From JALHTV01 sp049510055 (GTDB taxonomy: Bacteria > Planctomycetota > Phycisphaerae > SM23-33), in NCBI GenBank assembly GCA_049510055.1, contig JBEKZI010000007.1, forward strand, positions 1 to 47,466: a stretch of DNA of 47,466 nucleotides, written 5' to 3'. Under the pieces are notes generated by a model, which saw only the letters and a program-made list of their open reading frames with translations, had not been told where the DNA came from and did no database searches. Shown here one piece after another: positions 17,715 through 25,102 of this stretch (position 1 is the stretch's first letter; every line of letters starts with the position of its first letter). The translations under genes and the position numbers were made by a program.

Positions 17715-18632
17715 TTAGTCGAATATCGGGCGGTCATTATTGGCGGGCGGGGGGGCGGATCGGGTCGGCTTGGGCGCGGTGGACGGCATCGTCGTCGGGG
17801 AAGCCGAACCGCTGGGACCCAACGGCGGAATTTTGATCTTCTGGCCGGCTTTGAGGTTGCCTTGAATTTGAGGGTTGGCCTTGCGGAGTTCTTCCCAATA
17901 CTTGCCGTCGCCGTATTCCTTGCGGGCGATGCTCCACCAACCGTCGCCGGCCTGAACGACGTAAACTTTCTCCCCTCCCCCGCCGGTCGCCGCGGCCGCC
18001 GGCGGCGTAGCAGCCGCCGCTACCGGCCCGGCCGGTTGTTCGGGAATCGGTGGGATCGTCAGCGTCATGCCCTCTTTCAAGCCGCCGTAATCCACCTGTT
18101 TGTTGGCCTTCTCGATCAGCGTCCAGTACTTGCCCTTGCCGGGACCGTACACCTTCTCGGCGATGTCCCAGAAACCCTTGTCGCCCTTCTTGACCACGTA
18201 GGTGGTGTTGCCTTTGCTCGCCGCCGGGGCCGCCGGAGCGCCGCCGGCTGGTGTCGGCGACGCCGAGCCGATCTGCGACGGCATGGGACCCTCGGCCATG
18301 GTGGGCTGGAGAACGGCGGGTTGAGTCGCCGGCGGTGCGGGAGGCGGTGCGGCCGCCTCGGCGCCGGGAGCCAACTCCGAGACGCTGGGCGCTGTCCCGC
18401 CTGCCGCGGCGGGCGCAGCCGGCTGGGCGGGGGTGCCGGCAAAGGCGGGCACTAACGTGTCGCTGCCACCCGTCGCTTGCGCGCCGTGTGCGGGAGTGGC
18501 GGCCGGGGAGGTTTTGGCGGGTCGCGGGCCGGTAAACTGCTTGGCGCCGGTATCGTGAAAGACCACGTACAGCACAGCCGCCGCGGCGATCACCACGCCG
18601 ACGGCGATCCCGATCTTCAGTTCAGCACGCAT
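17715..18632 (-). CDS. Membrane-anchored protein with two LysM domains
   Basis: The ATG at 18632 is supported by AGGAGG about 7 bases upstream; the longer frame to 18764 is rejected. The 305-residue protein has a single membrane anchor at residues ~6-25, a proline/alanine-rich linker (~35-140), then two LysM modules at ~144-194 (YVVKKGDKGFWDIAEKVYG) and ~223-270 (YVVQAGDGWWSIARKEYG). LysM binds N-acetylglucosamine polymers such as peptidoglycan, so the protein probably ties the inner membrane to the wall. Between the domains and at the end are further low-complexity Pro/Ala/Gly segments. The FlgI-like gene begins 126 bases later on the same strand. Confidence 0.87.
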   Translation of the reverse strand: MRAELKIGIAVGVVIAAAAVLYVVFHDTGAKQFTGPRPAKTSPAATPAHGAQATGGSDTLVPAFAGTPAQPAAPAAAGGTAPSVSELAPGAEAAAPPPAPPATQPAVLQPTMAEGPMPSQIGSASPTPAGGAPAAPAASKGNTTYVVKKGDKGFWDIAEKVYGPGKGKYWTLIEKANKQVDYGGLKEGMTLTIPPIPEQPAGPVAAAATPPAAAATGGGGEKVYVVQAGDGWWSIARKEYGDGKYWEELRKANPQIQGNLKAGQKIKIPPLGPSGSASPTTMPSTAPKPTRSAPPPANNDRPIFD

Positions 18633-18780
18633 CGTTATGCCTCCTGCTTGTACGGCCGACCATCCTGGAACGGCAAAAGGCATCCGTCCTTTTGCCGGTA
18701 TCCTATATATGCGCGCCCGCCCGCCGATGGCAAAGGAAAATCGTTTCTTTGCGGCACGGGTCACGGCGAAGCGGCCGGCT

Positions 18781-19227
18781 TCATGGGCTTTTCTCAGGAG
18801 AGGACGCGGCCTGCTGCTTTCTTAAGCGCAGGTCCCCGAGCTGCAAATAACCACCCTTAACAGGGTAATCGCCCTTTTTGACAGGCCCGCCGAGGCAACC
18901 ATGGGCTTTGAACGGTTCATACCCCTCGGCCAGAACCTCAACAATCGGAGGTATCTCGGCCCAGTCTCCCACAAACCACCAGACCGACTGATACTGTGGC
19001 TCTTGATCAAAACAACCGTCGTGGGACGAAACCATCTTAAACCGATGGTCACCGTGGATATCGTGGAGGGTAACCGTGATAGGCGCCTCACCGATGGGTT
19101 TTTCGGAAGCGCCGTCAATAAGTCTTCCATTCACGCCTACCGACTGCCGGTACTTCCTAATACAACCGCTTGTTGCCAAAAGGCAGATTATCATGAAGAC
19201 TGGGATGGCGAGTCGTGACATGCCCAT
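18781..19227 (-). CDS. Small lipoprotein with carboxypeptidase-regulatory-like fold
   Basis: The ATG at 19227, with AAAGGTAGG about 6 bases upstream, opens a 148-residue protein whose N-terminus is a lipoprotein signal (IICLLATSGC). The mature part begins RKYRQSVGVNGRLIDGASEK and has the pattern of a small beta-sandwich of the carboxypeptidase-regulatory type (a GxLID...G start, a LHDIHGDHRFK strand, and VEVLAEGYEPF near the end). Such domains are common on extracytoplasmic proteins. No enzymatic residues are visible. It lies 32 bases after ackA on the same strand. Confidence 0.7.
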   Translation of the reverse strand: MGMSRLAIPVFMIICLLATSGCIRKYRQSVGVNGRLIDGASEKPIGEAPITVTLHDIHGDHRFKMVSSHDGCFDQEPQYQSVWWFVGDWAEIPPIVEVLAEGYEPFKAHGCLGGPVKKGDYPVKGGYLQLGDLRLRKQQAASSPEKSP

Positions 19228-19259
19228 GATGTGCCTACCTTTCGGATCGCCGGCCACCC

Positions 19260-20483
19260 TCAGGCCCCGCGGGCCGAGACGATGGCCGCCGTGTCGCGGG
19301 CGATCATCAGTTCTTCGTTGGTGGGCACGACCCAGACGGCCAGGGGCGAGCCGTCGGCCGTGATCGGACCGGCCTTGCCGTTGATGGTCCGGTCGCTGCG
19401 GCGGTCGTCGGCCACCACGCCCAGGCGCGACAGGTACCGGCAGATCCGCCGGCGAATCGGCAGGGAGTTCTCCCCGATCCCGCCGGTCAGCACCACCGCG
19501 TCCAGGGCGGGCAGGATCGTATAATAGGCCCCGACGTATTTGGCCACGCGATAGGCGAACACGTCCATGGCCAGGATGGCCTTGGCGTTGTGTTCTTCCT
19601 CCTCGGCGCGCACCAGGTCGCGCATGTCGTTGCTCAAGTCGCTCAGGCCCACCAGGCCGGATTCCTTGTTCAGCGTGTTGTCGATGTCCTGAACGCTCAA
19701 GCCGTTGGCGTGCAGGTGGAAAATGATCGCCGGGTCGATGTCCCCGCTGCGCGTGCCCATCACCAGGCCTTCCAGCGGCGTCATGCCCATCGAGTGGTCC
19801 ACGGCCTTGCCGCCGGCCACCGCCGTCATCGAGCAGCCGTTGCCCAGGTGCACCGTGATGAGGTTGACCTGCTCGACGGGCTTGCCCAGCAGATCCGCGG
19901 CCGCCCGCGTCACGTAGCGGTGGCTGGTGCCGTGGAAGCCGTAGCGGCGGACGTGGTACTTGGTGTACCAGGCCGTCGGCACGGCGTAGCGGTAGGCGTG
20001 CGGCGGCAACGTGGCCAGGAAGGCCGTGTCGAACACGGCCACGTGCACGGCGGACTTGATGGCCGCCATGGCCGCCCGAATGCCCGCCAGATTGGCCGGA
20101 TTGTGCAGCGGGGCCAGCTCGCCGTTTTTCTCGATGACTTTGATGAGCTTGGCGTCGATGCGGGCCGAGGCCGTCACGGCCTCTCCGCCGTGCACCACGC
20201 GATGGCCCACGCCGTCAATCTCGCCGATGCTGCCCAGCACGCCGATCTGCGGATCCAGCAGAGTCTCCACGATGAGATTCAGCCCGGCCGTGTGGTCCGC
20301 GGCCTTGACGCTTTTTTGGCCTTCTTCCTTCCGGCCGCCCTTGCCGTTGCTGGCGTAGTGCAGCCGGGCCCGGGCCGTGCCGATCCGCTCTAGCAACCCC
20401 TTGGCCAAAACGGTCTCCTTGGCCATGTCAAACAATTGATACTTGATGGAACTGCTTCCGCAGTTGACGACGAAAACCTTCAT
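19260..20483 (-). CDS. ackA: Acetate kinase
   Basis: AckA interconverts acetyl phosphate and acetate with ADP/ATP. The ATG at 20483 (GAGGAG about 6 bases upstream) gives the standard start MKVFVVNCGSSSIKYQLF with Asn7. Other active-site features are GHRVVHGG (Arg95), FDTAF (Asp152), YGFHGTSHRYV (His184), the adenosine loop HLGNGCSM, and the GTRSGDIDP stretch (Arg245). The C-terminus shows FTGGIGENS-type sequence (VLTGGIGENS). At 407 residues it is full length. There is no pta beside it. It diverges from tsaE; the 129-base gap holds the tsaE promoter candidate. Confidence 0.96.
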   Translation of the reverse strand: MKVFVVNCGSSSIKYQLFDMAKETVLAKGLLERIGTARARLHYASNGKGGRKEEGQKSVKAADHTAGLNLIVETLLDPQIGVLGSIGEIDGVGHRVVHGGEAVTASARIDAKLIKVIEKNGELAPLHNPANLAGIRAAMAAIKSAVHVAVFDTAFLATLPPHAYRYAVPTAWYTKYHVRRYGFHGTSHRYVTRAAADLLGKPVEQVNLITVHLGNGCSMTAVAGGKAVDHSMGMTPLEGLVMGTRSGDIDPAIIFHLHANGLSVQDIDNTLNKESGLVGLSDLSNDMRDLVRAEEEEHNAKAILAMDVFAYRVAKYVGAYYTILPALDAVVLTGGIGENSLPIRRRICRYLSRLGVVADDRRSDRTINGKAGPITADGSPLAVWVVPTNEELMIARDTAAIVSARGA

Positions 20484-20600
20484 GAACGCTCCTCGCAAGG
20501 GCCGGCGGGCGGCGTCGCTCGCGGGCCAAACGGATGGTGGCGGCAAGAGGAGTCGCCATCGTCGCGGAGAAGGCCCCTGCTGTCAAGCCCGCGGGACTGG

Positions 20601-20606
20601 TACAAT
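20601..20606 (+). promoter_or_regulatory. Candidate -10 box for tsaE (leaderless transcript?)
   Basis: The hexamer TACAAT lies 6 bases before the tsaE ATG at 20613 and no Shine-Dalgarno-like purine run sits between them. If this is the -10 element, transcription would begin at or within a base or two of the start codon. The -35 region is weak. No experiment supports it; the call rests on spacing alone. Confidence 0.35.
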
Positions 20607-20612
20607 CCCCGC

Positions 20613-21050
20613 ATGGTCAAGGTCGAAGAGATTCGGACCGCCAGCGCCGCGGCCACGCAGGAGTTCGGCCGGCACTTCGCCTCGCGGCTGAAGGCCGGCG
20701 ATTGCGTGGCCCTGGTCGGCGAGCTGGGCGCGGGTAAGACCGTCCTGGTCCGCGGCATCGCCGCCGGCTTGGGCCTGGCCGACGAGCGATTCGTGTCCAG
20801 CCCCACCTTCGTGCTGGTGCAGGAGTATTCCGCCCGGTTTCCGATCTACCACGTGGACCTCTACCGCCTGGCCGACCCAGCCGCGGAGCTCTCGCAGCTT
20901 GGTATCGAAGAGATGCTGGAGGCCGGCGTGGTGCTGATCGAGTGGGCCGATCGCGCCGCCGACGCCCTGCCCCTCCGCCGCTGGCAGATCGAATTGGCCA
21001 TTACCGGCAAAACCCGACGACTGCTTCGAATTCAACCGCCGCAGGGCTGA
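20613..21050 (+). CDS. tsaE: tRNA threonylcarbamoyladenosine biosynthesis ATPase TsaE
   Basis: TsaE works with TsaB and TsaD to make t6A37 in tRNAs reading ANN codons. The ATG at 20613 is chosen because homology begins just after it; the frame before it back to 20436 overlaps ackA and is rejected. The 145-residue protein has a Walker A GELGAGKT (36-43), the switch region SSPTFVLVQEY (62-72), HVDLYRL (Asp82) and the typical LIEWADRA (108-115). The length is normal. It diverges from ackA and converges with msrBA. The upstream TACAAT hexamer so close to the start suggests a leaderless mRNA. Confidence 0.94.
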   Translation: MVKVEEIRTASAAATQEFGRHFASRLKAGDCVALVGELGAGKTVLVRGIAAGLGLADERFVSSPTFVLVQEYSARFPIYHVDLYRLADPAAELSQLGIEEMLEAGVVLIEWADRAADALPLRRWQIELAITGKTRRLLRIQPPQG

Positions 21051-21060
21051 TCGAGTAGGG

Positions 21061-21129
21061 CGTGCAACTCGTTGCACGCGGAAAAGCTCCCTGTGTGCAG
21101 AACCTACGCTTCGCGTAGAACCTGCACAC
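21061..21129. repeat. Pair of hairpin repeats between tsaE and msrBA
   Basis: Two nearly perfect hairpins follow the tsaE stop: CGTGCAAC/GTTGCACG (21061-21078), then an outer stem GTGTGCAG/CTGCACAC (21093-21100 with 21122-21129) that encloses an inner stem CTACGC/GCGTAG (21104-21118). Both genes end here and converge, so the hairpins may also serve as terminators, but no clear T-run follows either. The GTGTGCAG...CTGCACAC stem, followed by CCTAC, returns at 25209-25229, so this is a dispersed repeat. Confidence 0.65.
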
Positions 21130-21139
21130 CCTACGTGAC

Positions 21140-22135
21140 TCAGGGTAAACCAAAACGTTCCACGCGGACGTGGCAATCCGCCCGGCCGGGATGCTTGGCC
21201 AGGTAGTCCTGGTGATATTCTTCCGCCGGCCAGAAAGTCGAGGCCGGCACGACCTGCGTAGCCACCTTGTAGCCCCTCTGCCGCAGCAGGCCAATGAGCT
21301 TCTCGGCCGTGCGCTTCTGGTCGCCATTCAAATAGAACACGGCTGAGCGGTATTGGGCGCCCACGTCCGGGCCTTGGCGATCGACCGTCGTGGGGTCGTG
21401 AATCTCAAAGAACAGCCGCGCCAGGGCCTCGTAGCTGGTGCGCTTAGAATCGAAGATAATCTCGACGGCCTCGGCGTGTCCCGTTTTACCTGTGCAGACC
21501 TGCTCGTAGGTGGGCATGTCCACCGTGCCGCCGGTATAGCCGGACCGCACGGCCAGGACACCGGGGACTTGGCGGAAATAATGCTCCACGCCCCAGAAGC
21601 ATCCGCCGGCGAAGATCGCCTTCTCCGGCGGGGCCTGCGAGGCCGGCATAAACACCAGCGAGGCGGAGTTCACGCAGTGGCGCGTATCTTTGGCCGTCAG
21701 ACCCTCGCCCAGGAACACATGCCCCAGGTGCGCGCCGCAATGGGCACAGAGAATCTCGGTCCGCATGCCGTCGGCATCCTTCTGGCGCTTCACGGCGCCG
21801 GGGATTTCATTGTCGAAGCTGGGCCAGCCGCAATTGGAGTGGAACTTACTGTCGGACAGATACAGCGGTGAGCCGCACTGGCGGCAGACGTACACGCCCT
21901 TGTCAAACGTGTTCCAATACCGCCCGGTGAAGGGGCGCTCCGTGCCCTTGCCCAGGATGATCTGCTTTTCCGCCTCGGTCAGCGGCGGCATCGAGCTTGG
22001 GTGGCCTTTGGGTTGTGACATGGCGTTCCTCCCCTCAGAGGTGCCCTCGGCCGGCGTCGTGGAGCGGCATCCAAAAACCCCTACGCTCCCAATCGCCAGC
22101 GCAAGGCACACCAGATTGCAAACCGCGTTTTTCAT
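21140..22135 (-). CDS. msrBA: Lipoprotein fusion of methionine sulfoxide reductases MsrB and MsrA
   Basis: Reduces both epimers of methionine sulfoxide in envelope proteins. Residues 1-23 are a lipoprotein signal ending VFGC (Cys23), so the enzyme is probably anchored outside the cytoplasm. MsrB comes first (~50-165), with zinc pairs CRQC (84-87) and CAHC (130-133) and the catalytic Cys154 in RHCVNSASL. MsrA follows (~170-325), with the catalytic Cys179 in GGCFWGVE. The order MsrB-MsrA is the reverse of the better-known PilB arrangement. The later GHAEAVEIIFD and YRSAVFY are also MsrA motifs. It converges with tsaE, with the hairpin pair between. The 143 bases between it and tRNA-Arg hold no other gene. 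Confidence 0.93.
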   Translation of the reverse strand: MKNAVCNLVCLALAIGSVGVFGCRSTTPAEGTSEGRNAMSQPKGHPSSMPPLTEAEKQIILGKGTERPFTGRYWNTFDKGVYVCRQCGSPLYLSDSKFHSNCGWPSFDNEIPGAVKRQKDADGMRTEILCAHCGAHLGHVFLGEGLTAKDTRHCVNSASLVFMPASQAPPEKAIFAGGCFWGVEHYFRQVPGVLAVRSGYTGGTVDMPTYEQVCTGKTGHAEAVEIIFDSKRTSYEALARLFFEIHDPTTVDRQGPDVGAQYRSAVFYLNGDQKRTAEKLIGLLRQRGYKVATQVVPASTFWPAEEYHQDYLAKHPGRADCHVRVERFGLP

Positions 22136-22278
22136 GTTCGTCTTGTACCGCTGTCTCCTATTACATACTACGCCGGCCGGGCCCCGCTTGGCTGCTTCAG
22201 GGGGCCGGGACGTCTTGACGATGATTCAGGAGGGTCCTACAGTGACCACGGCAGCCGCTGGGGAAATTGCGGCGGCTT

Positions 22279-22352
22279 GCGCCCGTAGCTCAGACGGATA
22301 GAGCAGCGGTCTTCTAAACCGCAGGTCGCAGGTTCGATTCCTGCCGGGCGCG
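22279..22352 (+). tRNA. tRNA-Arg (anticodon UCU)
   Basis: Full cloverleaf: acceptor GCGCCCG (22279-22285) pairs with CGGGCGC (22345-22351), then discriminator G at 22352. The D stem is GCTC/GAGC. The anticodon stem GCGGT/ACCGC encloses loop CTTCTAA with anticodon TCT (reads AGA). The T arm is GCAGG-TTCGATT-CCTGC. CCA is not encoded. The 3' end is duplicated 101 bases downstream. Confidence 0.95.
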
Positions 22353-22454
22353 TCCACCTTCGCCTAGGCTACGGTGGATTGGAATGCAAAATATGCGTTG
22401 TACCTAACCCTCCGTAGCTTTAGCGAAGGAGGGTTCGATTCCTGCCGGGCGCGT
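22331..22454. mobile_element. 101-base element bounded by duplicated tRNA-Arg 3' end
   Basis: The last 22 bases of tRNA-Arg plus one flanking base (22331-22353, ending GCCGGGCGCGT) recur exactly at 22432-22454. Between them lie two hairpins in opposite orientation: TCCACC/GGTGGA (22353-22358 with 22373-22378) and CCCTCC/GGAGGG (22408-22413 with 22428-22433). Their inner words, CCTTCGCCTAGGCTACGG and, on the other strand, CCTTCGCTAAAGCTACGG, match at 15 of 18 positions, so they are an inverted pair of one repeat. This is what a small element leaving a target duplication at a tRNA end would look like. It encodes no protein. The mechanism is inference. Confidence 0.7.
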
Positions 22455-22461
22455 GGAGGAT

Positions 22462-23457
22462 ATGGCGAAAACCGGCACATGGCGTGTGGAAGCCGCCGAG
22501 CCCATCTTCGGCGAGGGCCAGCCGTTCGCACAGTGCCACGCCTCGACGCTGGTGGAGCTACCCGGGGACATGTTTCTGGCGGCCTGGTTCGGTGGGACGC
22601 ATGAGAAGCACGCCGACGTGGGCATCTGGCTGTCGCGGCGCGAAAGCGGACGATGGTCGCCGCCGATCCAGGTCGCCAAGGTCCGTCCCGCCGCCCACTG
22701 GAACCCTGTGTTGTTCGCCCCCCCAAGTGGCCCCGTGCACTTGTTCTTTAAAGTCGGCGATACCATCGGCGGGTGGGAAACTTGGCTGACCACCTCGGCT
22801 GACGGCGGGGTGAGCTGGTCGCCGCCGCGGGAACTGGTGCCCGGAGATCATGGCGGGCGCGGGCCGGTGAAGAACAAGCCCATTGTGCTATCCGACGGGA
22901 CGTGGCTGGCGCCAGCGTCAGTGGAACCGACTGTCGGCGGCAAGAAAATCTGGGACGCCTTCACCGACCGCTCTAGCGATGGCGGCCGAACGTGGCAGGC
23001 GAGCGCGGCCGTGCCGCTGGATCACGCCGCGTTCGTCGGGCCTGGGCTGATTCAGCCGACATTATGGGAATCCGACCCCGGTCATGTGCACATGCTGCTG
23101 CGAAGCTCAGCCGGGGCGATCTATCGCAGCGATTCCATCGACGCCGGATGGGTGTGGTCGCCGCCCTACCGCACCGGCCTGCCCGGCAATAACAGCGGCA
23201 TCGACCTGGCCAAGCTCGCCGACGGGGCGCTCGTGCTGGCGTTCAACCCGGTGGACGTCAAGGTCCGCACGCCGCTTTCGCTCGCCATCTCGCGCGACAA
23301 CGGCGCGACCTGGACGGATCGGCTGGACCTGGAAACCGCCGCCGGCGAATACTCCTACCCCGCAGTCATTGCCTCCGGCCGCGGCGTGGCCCTCACCTAT
23401 ACCTGGAACCGCACACGCATCGCGTTCTGGAAGGGCCGGTTTGAATCGCAGTCCTAA
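22462..23457 (+). CDS. Sialidase-like BNR-repeat protein
   Basis: A ~331-residue six-bladed beta-propeller candidate. Asp-box motifs (S-x-D-x-G-x-x-W) are visible three times: SADGGVSW, SSDGGRTW and SRDNGATW, with a weaker SRRESGRW. The opening GEGQPFAQCHASTLVELPG and AWFGGTHEKHADVGIW match the BNR_2/sialidase-like family common in Planctomycetota and related phyla; the substrate is not known to me. No signal peptide is visible, so a cytosolic location is likely. The start is uncertain: the ATG at 22462 has GGAGGA too close to it, while a GTG at 22453 lies inside the tRNA-derived repeat. The gene therefore abuts the inserted element directly. Confidence 0.78.
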   Translation: MAKTGTWRVEAAEPIFGEGQPFAQCHASTLVELPGDMFLAAWFGGTHEKHADVGIWLSRRESGRWSPPIQVAKVRPAAHWNPVLFAPPSGPVHLFFKVGDTIGGWETWLTTSADGGVSWSPPRELVPGDHGGRGPVKNKPIVLSDGTWLAPASVEPTVGGKKIWDAFTDRSSDGGRTWQASAAVPLDHAAFVGPGLIQPTLWESDPGHVHMLLRSSAGAIYRSDSIDAGWVWSPPYRTGLPGNNSGIDLAKLADGALVLAFNPVDVKVRTPLSLAISRDNGATWTDRLDLETAAGEYSYPAVIASGRGVALTYTWNRTRIAFWKGRFESQS

Positions 23458-23466
23458 TCCACGCCG

Positions 23467-24399
23467 TCAATCCATCGCCGCGAGGTATTTCTTGATCTCC
23501 GCTGCCGTCAGCGTTCGGTCGCCGGCGGCGGCATTCATGCGGACCTGGGCAGGGTCTTTGGCGCCGGGGATGGAGACCGGGGCCGCCGGATGCGAGATCG
23601 TGAACCGCAGGGCCGCGGTGACCATGTCCTGACCCGGCGCGAGGGCCTTCTTGAGCTTTTCCACGCTGGCGGCCTGGGCCAGAAAGCGGGCCTTGGCGTT
23701 CTCGTCGCGGTTCCACTTTTCGCGGATGGAGTCGGTGAAGACCGTCTGGGCCGAGTATCGCCCGCTCAGCATGCCCATGGCCAGCGGGCCGCGGATCAGC
23801 ACGCCCAGGCCGTGCTCCCGGCAGTACGGCAGCACCTGCTCCTCGGCCGCGCGGTTCAGCAGCGAATAGTTCACCTCGACCACGTCGGCCAGGCCGGCGG
23901 CGTTGTATCGCTTCAGCACGTCGATGTTGTCGGTGCTGATGCCGTGGGCGCGGATGCGGCCCTGCTTCTTGAGCAGCTCGAAGGTCTCCAGGTAGATGCT
24001 CGGGTCGGCGATGTCGTGCTCGTGGCAGAGCATGACGTCCACCCAGTCGGTTCGCAGGCGGTGCAGGATGGCGTGGGCGCACAGGCGGATCATGTCCACG
24101 GTGTTCTTGGGCACGGCCTGGCCGGAGCGCCGGCCGTAGTGACCGATCTTGCTGACGAGGTACACGCGATGGCGCATGCCCGCCAGCGCCACGCCCAGCC
24201 GCTCCTCGGAGAGGCCGTGGGTGGTGCCGTAGGCCTCGGCCGTGTCGTAGAGGTTCATGCCGGCCTCGAACGCCGCGCGGATCGTGGCGAAGCTGGTGAT
24301 GTCGTCCACCTCGCCCCACTGGCTGCCGATGTTCCATGTCCCCATCCCGATGGCCGAGACGTTCCACCCCAATCGCTTGCCGAACGGACGATAGATCAT
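23467..24399 (-). CDS. Aldo/keto reductase
   Basis: A 310-residue NADPH-dependent oxidoreductase of the AKR fold. The catalytic tetrad is complete: Asp52 and Tyr57 in YDTAEAYG, Lys84 in LVSKIG and His126 in MLCHEHD. The nucleotide-binding end shows VSIPGAKDPAQVRMN and the usual VEVNYSLLNR strand. The substrate cannot be deduced. It converges with the sialidase-like gene, with only 9 bases between the stops, so no independent terminator fits there. The ATG at 24399 gives the expected MIYRPFGK start. Confidence 0.93.
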   Translation of the reverse strand: MIYRPFGKRLGWNVSAIGMGTWNIGSQWGEVDDITSFATIRAAFEAGMNLYDTAEAYGTTHGLSEERLGVALAGMRHRVYLVSKIGHYGRRSGQAVPKNTVDMIRLCAHAILHRLRTDWVDVMLCHEHDIADPSIYLETFELLKKQGRIRAHGISTDNIDVLKRYNAAGLADVVEVNYSLLNRAAEEQVLPYCREHGLGVLIRGPLAMGMLSGRYSAQTVFTDSIREKWNRDENAKARFLAQAASVEKLKKALAPGQDMVTAALRFTISHPAAPVSIPGAKDPAQVRMNAAAGDRTLTAAEIKKYLAAMD

Positions 24400-24522
24400 G
24401 GCCGGCCCTTTCTATGCTGTGTCGTCTGCCCTACTCCGCAACCGCCACACTATAACGCCAAACCCGCTTCCGTCCAGCCTGCACACCTTGACTTCCCCAG
24501 CCTCTGGGTTAAACTGGATGGG

Positions 24523-24621
24523 TTGACAAAAATCCCTGCCAGGCCTACTCCGGTCGCTGCGGCGACCTATGAAGGCTACGCGAACTTGGCAGGCGTTTTT
24601 GTCCCGGTGCTATGGGTGTTT
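24523..24621. other. Spacer upstream of tRNA-Asn with hairpins and possible promoter
   Basis: The spacer between the aldo/keto reductase and tRNA-Asn holds a short hairpin GGTCGC/GCGACC (24552-24567) inside an outer CCTGCC/GGCAGG pair (24535-24540 with 24588-24593). TTGACA occurs at 24523 and a TTGGCA at 24586 followed by TGCTATGGG at 24608-24616; either could contribute to a tRNA promoter, but spacing is not ideal for either. No gene is seen. Confidence 0.3.
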
Positions 24622-24693
24622 TCCCCGATAGCTCAATGGTAGAGCGAGCGGCTGTTAACCGCTAGGTTCAAGGTTCGAGTCCTTGTCGGGGAG
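24622..24693 (+). tRNA. tRNA-Asn (anticodon GUU)
   Basis: Cloverleaf: acceptor TCCCCGA (24622-24628) with TCGGGGA (24686-24692), discriminator G 24693. D stem GCTC/GAGC, anticodon stem AGCGG/CCGCT with loop CTGTTAA, anticodon GTT (reads AAC/AAU). T arm CAAGG-TTCGAGT-CCTTG. CCA is not encoded. The last 18 bases are duplicated after the downstream GIY-YIG gene, at 25105-25122. Confidence 0.95.
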
Positions 24694-24695
24694 TG

Positions 24696-24827
24696 CTTCG
24701 ACTCGCTTCGCTCGCTCAGCACAAGTTCGTGAGAGGCGACCTTCCGATATTTCGGAACGTCAATCGGCCCATCGAAGCATCCTGAGCGAGCAAGTCCCGA
24801 GCGTAGCAAGGGACGAGCGAGTCGAAG
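24696..24827. repeat. Branched inverted repeat upstream of the GIY-YIG gene
   Basis: Outer arms CTTCGACTCG (24696-24705) and CGAGTCGAAG (24818-24827) are fully complementary. Nested arms CTCGCTCAG (24711-24719) and CTGAGCGAG (24782-24790) are also complementary. Side hairpins are TTCCGA/TCGGAA (24742-24757) and GTCCC/GGGAC (24794-24814). The whole can fold as a branched cruciform just before the nuclease start at 24839. Confidence 0.7.
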
Positions 24828-24838
24828 GAGTCAAAGGA

Positions 24839-25102
24839 ATGGGGTGGTTCGTCTATATTCTCGAATGCACGGATAATTCACTCTACACTGGTTTAACCTG
24901 CAACTTGCTGCGACGTTGGGAGGAACACTTACGAGGTGGTTCGCGGTACACCAAAGGCCTACCGCCGCGGCGAGTGATCCATGTCGAAGTCTTTCCTAGC
25001 CGTAGCGACGCGGCCAAACGTGAGCACCAACTCAAAGGCTGGACCCGCCGCAAAAAGCTCGCCCTCGCCACCGGAAACACGGATTTGCGCAAGCGGCTGT
25101 AA
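24839..25102 (+). CDS. Small GIY-YIG nuclease-family protein
   Basis: An 87-residue single-domain protein of the YhbQ/UPF0213 type. The GIY-YIG core is WFVYILECTDNSLYTGLT (residues 3-20): VYIL and YTGLT take the places of GIY and YIG. The catalytic arginine region is CNLLRRWEEH (21-30) and the metal-binding glutamate is in KREHQLKGW (Glu62), so the active site is apparently intact. The ATG at 24839 is used; the open frame extends back into the tRNA gene but that part is repeat and tRNA sequence. AAAGG lies almost on the start codon, which predicts weak translation. The gene is bracketed by duplicated tRNA-Asn ends, so it is the only protein in the element. Confidence 0.85.
   Translation: MGWFVYILECTDNSLYTGLTCNLLRRWEEHLRGGSRYTKGLPPRRVIHVEVFPSRSDAAKREHQLKGWTRRKKLALATGNTDLRKRL

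Noticed and set aside
24683..24838. N-terminal extension of the GIY-YIG frame beginning with TTG inside tRNA-Asn
   Set aside because: It is made of tRNA and palindromic repeat sequence and has no family similarity; the ATG at 24839 fits the domain.
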